IMG/VR virus record: IMGVR_UViG_3300044796_000042
Location: 1 to 43,998 of that record
Reading direction: 5' to 3' (one strand)
From: a virus
DNA length: 43,998 nucleotides
Position 1 is the stretch's first letter, and each line of letters begins with the position of its first letter. The notes under the pieces are model-generated. The model did no database searches, was not told where the DNA came from, and worked only from the letters and a program-made list of their open reading frames with translations. The translations under genes and the position numbers were made by a program. This document shows positions 18,514-26,149 of the stretch, one piece after another.

Positions 18514-18891
18514 TTATGCCTCGAGGATGAGGTTAAGGGGGCTGTCTTGAGCCTGGGGGACTGGCGTGGCGAGGGTACCGCTGCGAAGCAGCAGATATTT
18601 GGCGCCGGCGAGAAAGGCTGAGCGCAGACCTTCGTCCCATGATTCGGCGAGGACGTTAAAGATCACATGCTGGTTGGCTTGCGCGGTGACCACGATCTCG
18701 TTGCCGAGCGGATCGACCACATCGTTATAATGCTGACCATCCATCGAGGTCGAGAAGGTGACCCCTGCTGCCGTCCATGCCGGTGGCATGACAATGCCGA
18801 GGATCCTTTTGCCGTGGAGGGCGATGGGTTGCGAGAGGCTCTGCCCGTTGGGAATACAAACGATTTCGTGCTTGATGTTGTCCTGCATCAT
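18514..18891 (-). CDS. Unknown protein between head morphogenesis and fibre genes
   Basis: 125 residues, beta-rich (IALHGKRILGIVMPPAW, GVTFSTSMDGQHY). The stop lies one base before the fibre start, so the two may be made together. The short beta-sandwich composition would suit a head-decoration or fibre-attachment protein, but I do not recognise a family. The function is open. Confidence 0.6.
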   Translation of the reverse strand: MMQDNIKHEIVCIPNGQSLSQPIALHGKRILGIVMPPAWTAAGVTFSTSMDGQHYNDVVDPLGNEIVVTAQANQHVIFNVLAESWDEGLRSAFLAGAKYLLLRSGTLATPVPQAQDSPLNLILEA

Positions 18892-18945
18892 GATCTCCAG
18901 CGGTGAGAGTTAAGCGGATATTATCATCGCAAGCTAAAACAATCC

Positions 18946-19692
18946 CTAATTATTTTCCAGTCGATCAGGAATCAGTGGCTCTGGATAGCATCGGCAGTTG
19001 GGAACACAACCGGCATGCCCGACAAGTCCATCCGTGGTTGGTGGCTTATTCCACGGCACATATTTTCCCTCCATCGCTCGATGGCTGGGGCGCACATCAG
19101 CATCGCGGCTCGTCCGCCAGATGTAACCCTCTGATTCGATGTGACGGGCACGGCTCTCCGTTAGCGTTGACGCCATGCGCGAGACTTCGGTGCGTGCGAT
19201 GGTTGTGGCGCGTGCGCGGCTGACTTCGCCGGAGCGCATGATCTCCTCGATGAAGTCCTTCGAGCGCGTGCCAGAGACGATGGCTTCCTCGCTTAAACGT
19301 TGCACCCGCGCGCCGGCCTCAAGCGGTAACGATTTGATCAGCCCGATCTGCTCTACCCTGAGATCGTACATGAGAGCACCCACCGGCGTGTGGTAAACCT
19401 GTCGCCGCAGCGCGGTGCTCATCTCTGCGGTGGCTTGTTGCCATGCACGGGCATCCTGATGGTTGATTTGTTGAACGATCAGATCAGCTCGTGCCTTAGC
19501 CCACGGATCGAGTATTTCGGTGTAACGGCGCAGGGCTTCGTTGATGAGCGGCACGCTGAAAGGATCGCCGGGTGGATAGCTGTCGATGATGCGACCTACC
19601 TCGCGCGCGATCTTGCGGAGATCGACGGCATAGCCTTCCTCAAGGCTTCGGGCTTTCTCGAAGGGTGATTCGCGTTTACGGCGGGAGGGCAT
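18946..19692 (-). CDS. Head morphogenesis protein, Mu F/SPP1 gp7-like
   Basis: 248 residues. The C-terminal half carries RATTIARTEVSRMAST, then TSRDADVRPSHRAMEGK and GCVPNCRCYPEP, the diagnostic pattern of phage Mu F-like minor head proteins with a Cys pair. It would act at the portal during head assembly. It follows the portal gene, its start touching the portal stop at 19692, which is the normal order. Confidence 0.85.
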   Translation of the reverse strand: MPSRRKRESPFEKARSLEEGYAVDLRKIAREVGRIIDSYPPGDPFSVPLINEALRRYTEILDPWAKARADLIVQQINHQDARAWQQATAEMSTALRRQVYHTPVGALMYDLRVEQIGLIKSLPLEAGARVQRLSEEAIVSGTRSKDFIEEIMRSGEVSRARATTIARTEVSRMASTLTESRARHIESEGYIWRTSRDADVRPSHRAMEGKYVPWNKPPTTDGLVGHAGCVPNCRCYPEPLIPDRLENN

Positions 19693-21188
19693 TAATCCTC
19701 CTCGGTGAGCTTCTCGCTGACCTTTGCGGGTGCCGCCGGCGTGCCGGTAGGCTTGCCATCAGGCCCGATCATTTCGCCTGGAGGCGGTTCATTCTCGGCT
19801 TCCGTGATGTCCTCGTCCGTGATGTTCGAGAACCTGCCGCTGACATGGCTTTGCTGGCGCAATTCCTTAAGCGCGGTGGACTTCTTGATCAGACCGCTGC
19901 CATAGGCTTTATCCACGCTTTCGGAATCCTTCGCGCTGATCTCCGCCTTTTCGCCATCGGTGAGTTGCCACAGACTGCGGAAGTCGAAGCCGAAGCCATC
20001 AGGCAATGGCTTACCCCAGAGGGATTGAGATGTGATCTGCAACAGCTTTTTGACGGGCTGACGTAGCTTGGTGTTCTGTTTCCGCTTCACGTTGCCGTAA
20101 TAGGTGCGGAGCGTCATCTCGCCCGTATCGCCGAGACCGGCTGGCTCCTCGCCAAAGAAGCGCACGCTCGGAATGTCGATGGCGCCGCAGAGTTGCTGCC
20201 CGAAATTGAGGAGCACGCTATCGAGACCAGCGAAGCTATATTGATGGGTTTCGAACTTATCCTTGGCATCGACCAGCGTGATTCCTTCGTTCGCCTGGAG
20301 CCGGCGCACGGTCTCCACGTTCTTGAGCACAGCCTCATAAGCCTTGCCGCCCATCGAGATCAGATTTCGCAAGTCCTCGATGTGCCATGTCCGCAAATAA
20401 GCCTTAAAAACCAGCTGGGCCGCGCCCACGGTGGTGCTGTCGAAGGCGATGAGGCGGTCATGGATGCGCTCGATCAGCGACTCCGCCCAGAGTTGTTCCG
20501 TCTGCTTCTGATAATGCGGGAGCTCGATGGCATCGAGGCGGATGAAGCGGGAATAGTGGATCGTGCCGAGTTTCGGGAGCAAAGCGTCTGGGTTGACGCG
20601 ATAGAATTCAGGCAAGCCCATGTCGGGCCCTAAAGTCTGGACAAGGCGCGAAGTGTCTGGGTTCAGCTGCCAGCGATCCATCGGCAGGATGCCCTTGAAT
20701 TGCCCTTTGCCGATGCTGCTGATGTTGAGCGGCGTCTCGGTGTCCTGACCATCGATCAGGATCAGCCCCATGCCGGTGCCATAAAGCCCCGACCATTTCA
20801 GAGTGGAGCAAAGGCTTTGAAAAACACGCAGATCATCAAGCGTCTCATTGAGCAGCTCGGTGTCATCCGGTTTCATGGTCGAGTTAATTTCGATGCCGCA
20901 TTGCGTCATGTCCTCGGCAGGGATGTCCACGGCTTTGCCAATGACCCAGCTGGTGCGATACATCGCCTCGAGCAGGATGCGGTTTTTCGTGATGAAATTG
21001 AAGCTATAGGTGCTGGCGTCCAGCAAATTGTTGGCGTTGGTGCCGAGCGCGGCTTCGAAGTTCGAAAGCCCGTCGACCGTCTTGCCGTCACGGGTGAAAA
21101 CCTGACGCTGACCCTTAACTTCGGCCGGCGGTGGGTTCTGATTCTGTTGTTGCTGCTGTTGGCGGCGATCCCGATTTTTCTTTGACAT
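19692..21188 (-). CDS. Portal protein, DUF1073 family
   Basis: 498 residues from the ATG at 21186-21188, which overlaps the terminase stop as ATGA. The N-terminus is unusual: basic, then a run of six Gln (RRQQQQQQNQNPPP). The body matches the DUF1073 portal family: ASTYSFNFITKNRILLEAMYR, WVIGKAVDIPAEDMT, GMGLILIDGQD, FFGEEPAGLGDTGE. Portals form the dodecameric DNA gate at one head vertex. The acidic, Pro-rich C-terminus (from about residue 455) is probably flexible. Confidence 0.85.
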   Translation of the reverse strand: MSKKNRDRRQQQQQQNQNPPPAEVKGQRQVFTRDGKTVDGLSNFEAALGTNANNLLDASTYSFNFITKNRILLEAMYRTSWVIGKAVDIPAEDMTQCGIEINSTMKPDDTELLNETLDDLRVFQSLCSTLKWSGLYGTGMGLILIDGQDTETPLNISSIGKGQFKGILPMDRWQLNPDTSRLVQTLGPDMGLPEFYRVNPDALLPKLGTIHYSRFIRLDAIELPHYQKQTEQLWAESLIERIHDRLIAFDSTTVGAAQLVFKAYLRTWHIEDLRNLISMGGKAYEAVLKNVETVRRLQANEGITLVDAKDKFETHQYSFAGLDSVLLNFGQQLCGAIDIPSVRFFGEEPAGLGDTGEMTLRTYYGNVKRKQNTKLRQPVKKLLQITSQSLWGKPLPDGFGFDFRSLWQLTDGEKAEISAKDSESVDKAYGSGLIKKSTALKELRQQSHVSGRFSNITDEDITEAENEPPPGEMIGPDGKPTGTPAAPAKVSEKLTEED

Positions 21189-22417
21189 CAGTCGAGCAAT
21201 CCTTCCCACATGCCAGCGTTGCCGCGTTTCTTGATATAGCCATCGAGCCCGTACCGGGTGGCATCCCAGCCGTGGTTGTGAGCATCCACGATGATAGGTA
21301 ACACAGCGGGCTGACCTTTGTCATCAAGTTGACGCTTATCGACCTTGTAGGAATACAGCCGCGCCTCGGTCGCCATGTGGGTGCAACGTTCATGGATGAC
21401 GATTTTATCGAAGCCGCGCAGATGCGCGATGCCGTCCTCGACCGATCCCGCCCACTTCTCAGCTGCGGAGATGTTGAAGCCCATGCGCTGCATGTAAGAA
21501 ATGGTTTCGGGACGGGCGCAGTCCGCCTTGATCGGCCACTCACGCACCCCAGGCACGCGCTCGAACAGTTGCGGGAGTTCGGGAAAATCGACCCCGTAGC
21601 CAAAGCTTTCATAATCGATGTAAAGCGTGTTGCCCTGCACGAAACAACGAATCAGCGCGGTGGGATCATTCGAGAAGCCCCAGTCGGCACCATAAAAGAA
21701 CCGCACGCCCTGCGGGGTCTCGAACGCCCTGACCTCGTACTTGCCGCGGAAAATGGTCGCCTCGGTGATCTTGCGGAAGTTGCCCTCCCAGACGTGGTCA
21801 TAGGCATCTGGATCGTTTGCCAGCATGTAGCGGCGTTCTTCATCCAACTCCTTCGGAAACCACGGGTTATCCGACCAGTTGACCTTGCGGATGATGGCGC
21901 GCGGCAGGGGCACCTTCGGGTAGATGAACATCTGCGGGGTTGCATCCTCCTCCTGCTCGGGATTGAAGGAGCAGATGATTTCGGAGCCGTCCTCGCGCAC
22001 GGTAGGGATCAGAGTTTTCCAGCTGTCCTTGGTGACGCGCTGCCCTTCCTCGATCCAGCATTTCTTGATGCCTTCGGTGGATTTGATGTCCTCGGCGTTG
22101 TGGTGGAGCCCTTTGAAAATAAACTCGGCGCCGGTTGTCCAGCTGCGGATCGACTTGTCAGTGATTCGAAAATACCGGTAAAGGTTCTGTTTCTCGATCT
22201 CGTTGACCAACAAACGATGAACCGAGTCGGCGATGCTGTTCTGATATTCGCGGGTGCAGAGAATGATCCCCGGCGCGGTGTAGGCATCCTGCACCAGCAC
22301 ACGCGCAATGGAGCGCGACTTCGCGGCGCCGCGCCCACCATAATAGACCTTGTAGCGGGCCGGCACGCACAGACCATTGAATTTTGGGGGAAGTTTAAGC
22401 CTCTGGGGTTGGGACAT
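21188..22417 (-). CDS. Terminase large subunit
   Basis: 409 residues taken from the ATG at 22415-22417; a TTG-started version extends to 22459. The ATPase shows Walker A GGRGAAKSRS near residue 30 and a CWIEEGQ Walker-B-like strand. The nuclease part has FYGADWGFSNDPTA (RNase H-like Asp), IDYESFGYGVDFPEL, ADCARPETISYM and a late VDAHNHGWDA Asp. It cuts concatemeric DNA and pumps it through the portal. The start overlaps the small subunit gene by 23 bases. Confidence 0.9.
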   Translation of the reverse strand: MSQPQRLKLPPKFNGLCVPARYKVYYGGRGAAKSRSIARVLVQDAYTAPGIILCTREYQNSIADSVHRLLVNEIEKQNLYRYFRITDKSIRSWTTGAEFIFKGLHHNAEDIKSTEGIKKCWIEEGQRVTKDSWKTLIPTVREDGSEIICSFNPEQEEDATPQMFIYPKVPLPRAIIRKVNWSDNPWFPKELDEERRYMLANDPDAYDHVWEGNFRKITEATIFRGKYEVRAFETPQGVRFFYGADWGFSNDPTALIRCFVQGNTLYIDYESFGYGVDFPELPQLFERVPGVREWPIKADCARPETISYMQRMGFNISAAEKWAGSVEDGIAHLRGFDKIVIHERCTHMATEARLYSYKVDKRQLDDKGQPAVLPIIVDAHNHGWDATRYGLDGYIKKRGNAGMWEGLLD

Positions 22418-22820
22418 CTGGCGTGCCGCTGAAATCGAGGATGTAGGTGGGGCGTTCAAGCGGCGATCCCCCTGGTCCGGTCATCTCGTTCGTCACCTTC
22501 GGGTTGTAGCCGCGCACGGCACCCTTGCGGTCAAGGAAGTATCGGATCGACTTGCCATCGCCCTGCTGCACCTTGAGCATGAGCTGGTTCTCGGCGAGGT
22601 CGAGCCCGTTCTCGAGGCTCTGCACACGGGCGGCGTCTATCGCCTTTTTGAAAGCCTCATCAGCCGCCATCCATTCATAGATCGTGGACTTGCCGACTGG
22701 GGTCGCCTCGATTGCCGAGGACAGGGTGACGTTCGACCCCTCACGCATCAGGGTGGTGATTTTCTGCTTATACGCTTCCATTTCTTCTGGTGTGAAGGCG
22801 ATGCCGGAGGTCATGATCAA
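22395..22820 (-). CDS. Terminase small subunit
   Basis: 141 residues. Residues about 20-60 form a helix-turn-helix-like region (NVTLSSAIEATPVGKSTIYEWMAADEAFKKAI), the DNA-recognition part of small terminases. The C-terminus ends in a Pro-rich tail. It is the first gene of the leftward late block and faces the divergent control region. Two nearby ATGs are possible (22820, 22814). Confidence 0.8.
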   Translation of the reverse strand: MIMTSGIAFTPEEMEAYKQKITTLMREGSNVTLSSAIEATPVGKSTIYEWMAADEAFKKAIDAARVQSLENGLDLAENQLMLKVQQGDGKSIRYFLDRKGAVRGYNPKVTNEMTGPGGSPLERPTYILDFSGTPDVPTPEA

Positions 22821-22929
22821 ACCTAAGTCTCTGATATTGTTAAAACGTGGTCAAAAGCGGCTTCATGTGGAGCCCATGCCCCGAGGAGGTGCTGACGCAT
22901 CCCATGATACAGGCAAGAAAGTTAATATG

Positions 22930-23011
22930 CCACCCCAAAGGCGTCACGCAAAGAAACAAGGCTCGAATCCTGTCATACGCAAAATGCAGATCGTGGTGCG
23001 TTTTGGGGTGG
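22930..23011. repeat. Long-range inverted repeat with tRNA T-loop-like sequence in the loop
   Basis: CCACCCCAAA (22930-22939) and TTTGGGGTGG (23002-23011) are perfect 10-bp arms, with partial pairing further in (GCGTCAC against GTGGTGC). The 62-base loop contains GGCTCGAATCC, like a T-arm loop, but no matching acceptor or anticodon arm is visible, so it is not a normal tRNA gene. It may be a regulatory RNA or a bidirectional terminator. Confidence 0.5.
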
Positions 23012-23023
23012 GTCAAGGGCAAT

Positions 23024-23051
23024 AACCGGTTCGCGGGAAAATAAACCGGTT
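23024..23051. promoter_or_regulatory. Twin AACCGGTT palindromes, candidate operators
   Basis: AACCGGTT occurs at 23024-23031 and again at 23044-23051. Their centres are 20 bp apart, about two helix turns, so a dimeric regulator could bind both on one DNA face. They lie between the divergent transcription blocks. No protein partner is known from the sequence; the role is inferred. Confidence 0.45.
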
Positions 23052-23059
23052 TATCCCTC

Positions 23060-23089
23060 AATACCCTGCTATGGCACCATACGGGTATT
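23060..23089. promoter_or_regulatory. 30-bp imperfect dyad
   Basis: Arms AATACCC (23060-23066) and GGGTATT (23083-23089) enclose a second stem TATGG/CCATA (23070-23074 with 23077-23081). The symmetry suits either an operator or an RNA hairpin in the early leader. It lies directly after the twin palindromes. Confidence 0.4.
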
Positions 23090-23259
23090 TGCGACATTTA
23101 TGCAATAAAACCCCTCGGCGCGGAGAGAAAATGAAACCCATCTGCATTTTTTAGTGGACGAGTGCAATGAACCCACTTACAAGGGAGACATCGGGGGTAA
23201 TTGCCCGATCTGGCGCGGAATGTTTCCTCGCCGGTAACTTGCAAGAAAGGGAGTGCATC

Positions 23260-23496
23260 ATGGTTAAAGAGCCGTTCAAGATCGTCGTATTCACAACCAT
23301 CCTTCGGGGTGGTGACGAGTACGGCATCGAAACGACTGGCAACTTCACATGGAACAGCAACGGGAAACCGAGGCTCGGAGAATGTGATTTTGTAAAGCCA
23401 GAAATCGCCGCAGGTGAAATCCAGCTTAGGCAGGACGAACTCGCGGAGATCGTAAGGCTCCTCTACGAGAAGGCTTACGAGGTGCATAACCTGTAG
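23260..23496 (+). CDS. First early protein, unknown
   Basis: 78 residues (MVKEPFKIVV at the start) from the ATG at 23260, chosen because AAGAAAGGGAG lies just upstream; longer in-frame versions start at 23167 without a ribosome site. It is a small mixed beta/alpha protein with a charged C-terminal helix (QDELAEIVRLLYEKAYE). It is the first gene of the early rightward block and is followed by a strong hairpin. I do not recognise a family. Confidence 0.65.
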   Translation: MVKEPFKIVVFTTILRGGDEYGIETTGNFTWNSNGKPRLGECDFVKPEIAAGEIQLRQDELAEIVRLLYEKAYEVHNL

Positions 23497-23504
23497 TGCA
23501 GACC

Positions 23505-23530
23505 GCCGGTGGGGTTACCGCCCCACCGGC
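23505..23530 (+). terminator. Strong hairpin after the first early gene (terminator or attenuator candidate)
   Basis: GCCGGTGGGG (23505-23514) and CCCCACCGGC (23521-23530) form a perfect 10-bp GC stem with loop TTACCG, nine bases after the stop codon. No T-run follows, so intrinsic termination would be weak. It may instead protect the mRNA end or partly attenuate transcription into the next gene. Confidence 0.5.
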
Positions 23531-23575
23531 ACCCTATCACACATCCATTCCATCTCCAAACAACAGGAAAAAATC

Positions 23576-24391
23576 ATGCAAAAAGTAACCACTCAGGCTG
23601 AATTCGACAAAGCTCTTGCAGCTGGTGATTCGGAAATCGAGATCGGCGCCGAGATCAAGTTCAGCATCAATATACCCCTTGATCGTTACCTCAAAATTTT
23701 TACCAGCCTAAACAATATTTTCGAATTTTTGGGCGTTTCCGCGCCGACGATCGTGTCGCGGGGAAGCTCCGCGCCGAGGATCGAGTCGTGGGAAAGCTCC
23801 GCGCCGACGATCGAGTCGTGGGAAAGCTCCGCGCCGACGATCGTGTCGCGGGGAAGCTCCGCGCCGAGGATCGAGTCGTGGGGAAGCTCCGCGCCGACGA
23901 TCGAAGCCAGAGGGTATGTTCAGCTCTCCCTAACTGGAAAAATCACCGCGAAGCTGGGAGCGAAATGCCACGCCGTTTTACATAAGGGAGCAAAAGTCAA
24001 AGGAGGCTCCAGCGTTAAGGTGGAGATCAAAAACGGCGAGGATTGGTGCGAATATTACGGCGTCGAGGTGAAAAAGGGTGTTGCGATTCTCTACAAGGGC
24101 GTCCGCAACGATTATGCCTCTGGGCGTGATGCGAGCTTTTTCTACAAGCCAGGAACGCAGCCAAAAGCGTCTCAATACGATGACGCCGAATGTTCCTATG
24201 GACTTCACTTCGTGCCGCATCCCCGCATGGCGCGGGAGTTTTATGATGCGCCCGATATGAAATGGCTGGCATGCCCCGTTAAAGTCAAGGATTTGCTGGT
24301 TTTCCCAGAAGGGAGTTATCCGAACAAGGCGAAGGTCCAGGGCGTGTGCGCCAAAATTTGGGAAGTCAACGAAGATGGAGAAAAACTATGA
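23576..24391 (+). CDS. DUF7666-like protein with tandem 10-residue repeats
   Basis: 271 residues from ATG 23576 (CAGGAAA upstream). Residues about 1-55 form a small N-terminal domain (TTQAEFDKALAAGDSEIEI). Residues about 56-110 are tandem 10-residue repeats of the type SSAPTIESWE/SSAPTIVSRG, which probably form a beta-solenoid. The C-terminal part (about 150-271: GVAILYKGV, CSYGLHFVPHPRMAREF, WLACPVKVKDLLVFP, KVQGVCAKIWEV) follows the DUF7666 pattern found in many phages. Its function is unknown. Its stop overlaps the next start as ATGA. Confidence 0.65.
   Translation: MQKVTTQAEFDKALAAGDSEIEIGAEIKFSINIPLDRYLKIFTSLNNIFEFLGVSAPTIVSRGSSAPRIESWESSAPTIESWESSAPTIVSRGSSAPRIESWGSSAPTIEARGYVQLSLTGKITAKLGAKCHAVLHKGAKVKGGSSVKVEIKNGEDWCEYYGVEVKKGVAILYKGVRNDYASGRDASFFYKPGTQPKASQYDDAECSYGLHFVPHPRMAREFYDAPDMKWLACPVKVKDLLVFPEGSYPNKAKVQGVCAKIWEVNEDGEKL
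23741..23905 (+). repeat. Tandem 30-bp coding repeat with 90-bp higher order
   Basis: Units start at 23741, 23771, 23801, 23831, 23861 and 23891 (the last partial). Each begins GCGCCGA-SG-ATCG and ends AAGCTCC. Unit 4 is identical to unit 1, unit 5 differs from unit 2 by one base, and unit 6 starts like unit 3. This suggests that a 90-bp block was duplicated. The repeats stay in frame and code for the solenoid-like part of the DUF7666-like protein. Confidence 0.85.
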
Positions 24392-24741
24392 CCCAGATTT
24401 TCGTTTTCGGGTCGAACCTCGCCGGCAAACATGCCGGAGGTTCGGCAAGGGCGGCGGTAGCTGAGCATGGCGCACTCTGGGGTTGTGGCATCGGCCCGCA
24501 AGGCAACAGCTACGCCATCCCCACGCTGGATGAATTTTTTGAACGCATCTCGCTGGATCGTATCGAGTTGCACGTCAAAAACTTTCTCGACTATGCGGCG
24601 GATAATCCTGAGATGAAGTTCAATGTTGTCGCCATCGGGTGCGGGATTGCTGGATTCTCTCCGGCACAGATCGCTCCGATGTTCAAAGGATGTGGCGATA
24701 ATGTGAATTTGCCGGCGGAGTTTCGTGAGGTGCTGTCATGA
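24388..24741 (+). CDS. A1S_2505-type phage non-structural protein
   Basis: 117 residues, starting at the ATG that overlaps the previous stop (24388). The pattern IFVFGSNLAGKHAGGSARAA, GIGPQGNSYAIPT, VVAIGCGIAGFSPAQIAPMF and NVNLPAEF is the signature of the A1S_2505 family, common in phages and possibly related to macro-domain (ADP-ribose-binding) proteins. Its exact role is unknown. It is coupled at both ends by four-base overlaps. Confidence 0.75.
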   Translation: MTQIFVFGSNLAGKHAGGSARAAVAEHGALWGCGIGPQGNSYAIPTLDEFFERISLDRIELHVKNFLDYAADNPEMKFNVVAIGCGIAGFSPAQIAPMFKGCGDNVNLPAEFREVLS

Positions 24742-24971
24742 AAAGATCAACACCGAGCCGGGTTGCGGCGCAGGAATGGGTGAACCTTCGGGATGTGCTC
24801 GTCAAAAACTACGGTATGGAGGAGCGAGAGCTCGAAGGCATGCCGGTGGGTCAACTCCGTTATCTCATCAACCAGAAAATTGCGGAACGCGATCAGCGTG
24901 ATGCTGAAAAGCTGGAGCGAGAGCAAGCCGATATGGTGGCGTGGAACCAACGCATGACGCAGGGAGGATGA
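24738..24971 (+). CDS. Small charged helical protein, unknown
   Basis: 77 residues. The C-terminal half is a charged helix (KIAERDQRDAEKLEREQAD) that could form a coiled coil. The start overlaps the previous stop (ATGA) and the stop lies two bases before the next start codon, so it belongs to a coupled early operon. No family recognised. Confidence 0.6.
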   Translation: MKRSTPSRVAAQEWVNLRDVLVKNYGMEERELEGMPVGQLRYLINQKIAERDQRDAEKLEREQADMVAWNQRMTQGG

Positions 24972-24972
24972 G

Positions 24973-25101
24973 ATGAGCAACCCAAAATTTTGGCTCTTGG
25001 TCGCCGTGCTGTTTTTGGCACCGCACCTCTCCGGTGACGGGGCGCAGACCTTAGCGGGTATCGCCGCCTTCATCGCCTTCATTGCCCTTTTTTGTGATTA
25101 A
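24973..25101 (+). CDS. Small membrane protein, unknown
   Basis: 42 residues, with two hydrophobic helices (FWLLVAVLFLAP near residues 6-17 and AGIAAFIAFIALF near 28-40) and almost no charge. GGAGG lies upstream within the end of the previous gene. Small two-helix proteins of this type occur in early phage operons. A holin-like role is possible, but the place in the early operon argues against it. Confidence 0.55.
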   Translation: MSNPKFWLLVAVLFLAPHLSGDGAQTLAGIAAFIAFIALFCD

Positions 25102-25111
25102 GGAGACTGAC

Positions 25112-25165
25112 ATGCAAGACGATGGCGACCCCCACCACATCCCGCAGGAGACATCCCATGAGTGA
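25112..25165 (+). CDS. Possible 17-residue leader peptide
   Basis: A short frame (MQDDGDPHHIPQETSHE) starts seven bases after GGAG and ends inside the next gene, whose ATG at 25158 it covers. The arrangement would allow coupled translation of the following gene. Only the ribosome site supports it, so it is weak. Confidence 0.3.
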   Translation: MQDDGDPHHIPQETSHE

Positions 25166-25403
25166 TGACGCGCACGATAAAATCATGAAGTCGATTCACG
25201 CCCTCCGCGATAAGGCGAATTCGACCAGCATGCAGGACAACATCCCTCCGATGTCTGATCTCGGAAAAATGAGTTTCGACATGCTGCAATCGATGAATCA
25301 GGTTGCCTATCATGCGTTGCAGCTGCGCGACCTCGATCAAGCGCGTGTTCTTCACCCGATCAAACGGATCAGCGATGGAGGCAAAAATGAGCCTAGTCAG
25401 TGA
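25158..25403 (+). CDS. Unknown early protein
   Basis: 81 residues (MSDDAHDKIMKSIHALRDK) from the ATG at 25158, supported by GCAGGAGA upstream; a longer version from 25122 lacks a ribosome site. Helical and polar, with a Met-rich middle (MSDLGKMSFDMLQSMNQ). It overlaps the next gene by 17 bases. No family recognised. Confidence 0.6.
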   Translation: MSDDAHDKIMKSIHALRDKANSTSMQDNIPPMSDLGKMSFDMLQSMNQVAYHALQLRDLDQARVLHPIKRISDGGKNEPSQ

Positions 25404-25575
25404 TCGCATCGGGCTTGTTATCATCACCACGCTATGTCTGCCGGTGATCTCCATCATATCGCTGGGAGAAAACCTCGGCGATGGCGTTCATTACTGGTGG
25501 CTGGATATGCGGCAGGAAGTCGCCAGCATCCGCCGCGCATGGAAACTCGGGCTCAAGGAGGGCATGAAGAAATGA
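25387..25575 (+). CDS. Single-span membrane protein, unknown
   Basis: 62 residues from the ATG at 25387, preceded by GGAGG. One membrane segment (GLVIITTLCLPVISIISLG, about 9-27) is followed by a short amphipathic region and a basic end. The stop overlaps the next start. No function can be assigned. Confidence 0.6.
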   Translation: MSLVSDRIGLVIITTLCLPVISIISLGENLGDGVHYWWLDMRQEVASIRRAWKLGLKEGMKK

Positions 25576-25928
25576 TCGCGCTCAACATCCAGACATGCGG
25601 CAAAGGGCATCAGTGGTATGCCTTCCGGTACCATGAGCGCGATTGCCCTCTCTGCCACCCCGAAAATCACATCGGTCATCTGCCGGTGCAGGACTTCATC
25701 ACCACGGACGAGGAACGCATGCTGCCCCACGATCTGCAAAAAATGATCGTGACGATGCGGATGAATCTTGCACAGCATGACCGTGATCTGGATGCTCTGC
25801 ATGAGGAATGGAGCAAAAATCTGACAGAGGCACAAGCTCTTACATCGAAAGTGTTGATCGACACGCAAAAAAAGGAATCGCGTCAGTTGACTGAAAGCCT
25901 GATCAGAATAGCGAAGGGGTTGGAATGA
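25572..25928 (+). CDS. Small protein with N-terminal zinc-ribbon-like motif
   Basis: 118 residues from the ATG overlapping the previous stop. Near the N-terminus CGKGHQWYAFRYHERDCPLC has Cys/His spacing that suits zinc binding. The rest is a long charged helix (MRMNLAQHDRDLDALHEEW...). Such small Zn-ribbon proteins are frequent in phage early operons, but the function is unknown. Confidence 0.6.
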   Translation: MIALNIQTCGKGHQWYAFRYHERDCPLCHPENHIGHLPVQDFITTDEERMLPHDLQKMIVTMRMNLAQHDRDLDALHEEWSKNLTEAQALTSKVLIDTQKKESRQLTESLIRIAKGLE

Positions 25929-26149
25929 GCATCAGCGTCACCCACACGGTTTACCGTGATGATGTCGAGATCAAGGTCACCGCGACTGGAAAATTTTATC
26001 AGGGTGAAATCGAATCATGGAGCCACGACAGCACGCCGCCGGTCGATCTGACCACGGATGAAAACGATGAGATCGTGGGGAAGCTGATCGATGCACATGG
26101 TGATGACTGGGACGAGGAAAGCTGGAAGGCTGACAGGGAAAGAGCATGA
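25925..26149 (+). CDS. Small acidic protein, unknown
   Basis: 74 residues with beta strands at the N-terminus (ISVTHTVYRDDVEIKVTAT), then an acidic helical end (GDDWDEESWKADRERA). Four-base overlaps with both neighbours put it in the coupled operon. No family recognised. Confidence 0.6.
   Translation: MSISVTHTVYRDDVEIKVTATGKFYQGEIESWSHDSTPPVDLTTDENDEIVGKLIDAHGDDWDEESWKADRERA

Larger units (their letters stand above)
22821..23259. promoter_or_regulatory. Divergent control region between late-left and early-right blocks
   Basis: 439 bases between the outward-facing small terminase and the first early gene. I see no convincing gene here; an 85-residue minus frame (22840-23097) looks spurious. 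The region holds a 10-bp hairpin with a 62-base loop, two AACCGGTT palindromes, a 30-bp dyad at 23060-23089 and a short ATCGGG/CCCGAT hairpin at 23190-23209. On the minus strand a TTGACC followed by AT-rich sequence precedes the terminase, but no clear promoter with standard spacing stands out. Function as a control region is inferred from the layout. Confidence 0.55.

Noticed and set aside
21329-22432. Plus-strand frame opposite the large terminase
   Set aside because: Shadow of terminase; no start context and no family pattern.
22840-23097. 85-residue minus frame in the divergent region
   Set aside because: Crosses the hairpin and the palindromes, His/Cys/Leu-rich composition, no ribosome site; probably chance.
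23741-23905. 30-bp repeats as a CRISPR array
   Set aside because: The units are directly adjacent without spacers and form an in-frame coding repeat.
23788-23985. Second frame through the repeat array (GKLRADDRV repeats)
   Set aside because: It is only the 30-bp period read in another frame; no start context.
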